Shown here piece after piece: positions 30,167-31,733 of a stretch of 31,733 nt of DNA. The notes below the pieces were generated by a model. The model had not been told where the DNA came from. It did no database searches and saw only the letters and a program-made list of their open reading frames with translations. The stretch's first letter is position 1; the number at the start of each line of letters is the position of its first letter. Origin of the DNA: Chara braunii (Eukaryota > Streptophyta > Charophyceae > Charales > Characeae); the NCBI GenBank assembly GCA_003427395.1, contig BFEA01000054.1, positions 3,933,925 through 3,965,657 on the forward strand, written 5' to 3'. Both the position numbers and the translations under genes were made by a program.

Positions 30167-30787
30167 TCAGAGCGTTTCCCACTCTATCCGATCCCAACCC
30201 CCTTCTTTCCCGCCCCCCGGCGGCAGGTAGCCCTCCTTCAGGATTCTGAGAAGTGTTGCCATAACATCGCTCTCTAACCAATGTTTGCTGCTTTTGATCT
30301 TCAGAATCTGAAGATCCAACAGCGCTATTTGTGAGAGCCGTCTGAGATCTGCTTCCTTTCCAGGTTCAACAAGCACATACAAAAACGTATCGGTAAACAC
30401 ATTTAAGCCATAGGAGACTCTCTTTGTTGCTCTTACCCCTGGTTGGTATGTCTTGTGCAGGAAGTCTCGCATTTCAGTTTGGAACCCCTCCTCCCTGGTA
30501 GCTAGCCACAACGGCGTCTCCGGGTCCCATCCTTGCAGGGTAACCTCCCCGTATTGTGCTTTAGGCGGGACTGCCAGGCCTACTTCCCACCTATCATCCT
30601 TATTCCGCACTGGCACCACCATAATCCCCGTGTTGGACAGTGCCTGTGGACCTTGCCCTTTTTCCAATACGTGCCTCAACTTCTGCCTCTTACCAACGAA
30701 TCCCTCGTCGGGGGGGTCCGGGGGGGGGGGGGGAGGTTGTTGCCTTTGAATCCTTTTCAGTCTGACGGGTGTGCGTTGTGACGGCAT
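30167..30787 (-). pseudogene. LINE-B ORF1, C-terminal part
   Basis: A 206-codon frame ending in TGA 13 nt before ORF2. It starts with a proline run encoded by a 14-base G/C homopolymer (30720-30733 on the plus strand), then has KRQKLRHVL, WEVGLAVPPKAQYGEV and YGLNVFTDTFLYVLVEPGKEADLRRL. I do not recognise a zinc knuckle or other named domain; by position it should be the RNA-binding ORF1 protein. The ATG at 30787 is probably internal, since the upstream ORF1 frame would continue into this one after a one-base change in the homopolymer. Confidence 0.6.
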
Positions 30788-30803
30788 CCTGGGGAGCGGG
30801 GGG

Positions 30804-30935
30804 TACTTTCTCTGTTCCTTGACCCACTTTTTCTGAAATTGCCTCTTTTGTCTGTTCTTTGTTGACAGTTACTTTCTCTGTTCCTTGAACCTCTTTTTAT
30901 GAATTTGCCTCTTTTGTCTGTTCTTTGTTGGCAGT
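30804..30935. repeat. 66-bp tandem duplication in ORF1
   Basis: Two adjacent 66-bp copies (30804-30869 and 30870-30935) differ at about six positions. The unit is 22 codons, so the frame is kept. One copy acquired a TAA stop (at about 30897); the sister copy still has a sense codon at the same place. Confidence 0.92.
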
Positions 30936-31733
30936 GTCTCCCCCTTCCCCTCCCATGTCTCCATCCCATGGCTTACCGGGTGGCCGAAATCTGGCAAGCA
31001 CAATACCCAACATCCTCCGACAAGTTTCTTCCCAACCGACTCCCTTCGGGAGTCTCTTCGGGAGGAGGCCGTGGTCCAAGACCGACATGAGGCTCACACT
31101 GGCCTCCAAGAGTGGGATCAGGCTCCTGTATGTATCGTCCAGGATCTCGTCAGAGAGAGCCGGAAATCGGATATGCACATTATCTATTATCCACTCCGCC
31201 ACCTTCCTTAGCCTGTCTTCTGCCGTTTCCACAGTATCATCCCTGGTGCTATGTGTATCCTGTTGGTGTATCTGAGTTTCGCCTGCCTCCTGCATTGTTT
31301 CATCTGTCGAGCGAGGGGGGGGCGGTGGGGGTGAGGCCCCCAATATTTCTTCTATCTCCATGGGGGTCGGACCGAAAATATCCTCAAATATATCTTGTTG
31401 TCCTGATCTTGCCTGTGTCTGCGCTTTATCTCTTTCCTTCCCTCCCTCTTCCTCATTCTCTTTTTCTCCCTCTGGTCGCTTTCTGCCTAGTGTTCCACCC
31501 CCCACGTTTGTGCTATCTTCCTTTAGATTCCGGGTAACAGATTGTTTCTCTTTTTCCGTACTCACAGACGCAGCAAGGGATCCCCCCACATCCGATCCCG
31601 CTGCCTGTGTGTTGTCCGGTGTTTTGTCCTTCTGCTGCCACTGCGGTGCTGGTAGCAGTCCTTTCCCTTTTTTTGAGAACCTTCCTCCCTCTCTGTCCCC
31701 CTTCCCCTCTGGTCTTTTCGAGCAGCCCGCATC
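30897..31733 (-). pseudogene. LINE-B ORF1, N-terminal part (runs off window)
   Basis: Open from the window edge to a TAA at 30897, 279 codons with no internal stop; the true start lies beyond the edge or is unknown. It begins highly basic and Lys/Glu-rich (EKENEEEGGKERDKAQTQ), then has an acidic segment with a proline run (ASPPPPPPRSTDE), then a more ordered region (VAEWIIDNVHIRFPALSDEIL and ETCRRMLGIVLARFRPPG). No domain is recognised. Position directly before ORF2 and low complexity at the N-terminus fit a LINE ORF1 protein. The stop lies inside a 66-bp duplication. Confidence 0.6.

Larger units (their letters stand above)
25140..31733 (-). mobile_element. LINE-B: near-complete non-LTR retrotransposon
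   Basis: At least 6.6 kb on the minus strand, reaching the window edge. In element order: ORF1 (31733 to 30167, broken), ORF2 with endonuclease (30153-29272), linker and RT (29347-about 27360), connecting region (27359-26337), zf-RVT finger and tail (26336-25699), 3' UTR (25698-25166) and poly(A) (25165-25140). The arrangement is that of plant L1-type LINEs. About eight disabling changes are seen in ORF2 and two in ORF1, spread evenly, which suggests neutral decay after one insertion. It inserted into gypsy pol. Confidence 0.92.

Overview
The window looks like non-genic, repeat-dense nuclear DNA of a eukaryote, most likely a green plant or streptophyte alga. It carries two non-LTR retrotransposons (LINEs) of the plant L1-like type, with an apurinic-type endonuclease, reverse transcriptase, zf-RVT finger and poly(A) tail. 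It also carries a decayed Ty3/gypsy pol region, many minisatellites, and no cellular gene that I can recognise. The gypsy pol resembles proteins I recall from the charophyte Chara; that is memory-based inference, not a search. Every recognisable coding region is on the minus strand and is broken by stops and frameshifts.

Layout: 1-3780 is LINE-A, minus strand, 5'-truncated and lacking the endonuclease. About 390 bp of its body has been replaced by a 692-bp foreign segment (783-1474) that holds a 209-bp inverted-repeat element, an unidentified 111-codon ORF and a near-perfect 48-bp hairpin. 3811-6505 is a satellite of about 29-30 copies of a 91-bp unit. 6506-10500 is T/C-rich DNA built of diverged repeated modules, into which a 677-bp foldback element (8046-8722) has been placed. 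10500-19600 has no recognisable gene but holds a series of unrelated tandem arrays (30, 32, 23, about 60, about 55-75 and 40 bp units), a candidate polypurine tract with LTR edge (about 14640-14670), and a 620-bp inverted-repeat insertion (16448-17067) with two very long poly(T) tracts that splits the 60-bp array.

21079-25139 is gypsy pol on the minus strand, in the order protease, RT, RNase H, integrase. It is cut at its 5' side by LINE-B, whose poly(A) tail begins at 25140. LINE-B runs to the window edge (31733) and is nearly complete: a two-part ORF1, then ORF2 with endonuclease, RT, zinc finger and C-terminal region, and a 3' UTR. It carries about eight disabling lesions in ORF2 and two in ORF1.

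The order of events is partly readable. The gypsy element was present before LINE-B inserted, so its gag and 5' LTR are expected beyond 31733. The two LINEs belong to different families, but both keep one 23-bp 3' UTR motif at nearly the same distance from the poly(A) tail. That motif folds as a hairpin and is the best candidate here for a functional RNA element. I found no CRISPR array, rRNA, tRNA or intact cellular gene. I did not find a new multi-gene system; the noteworthy items are mobile-element structures.
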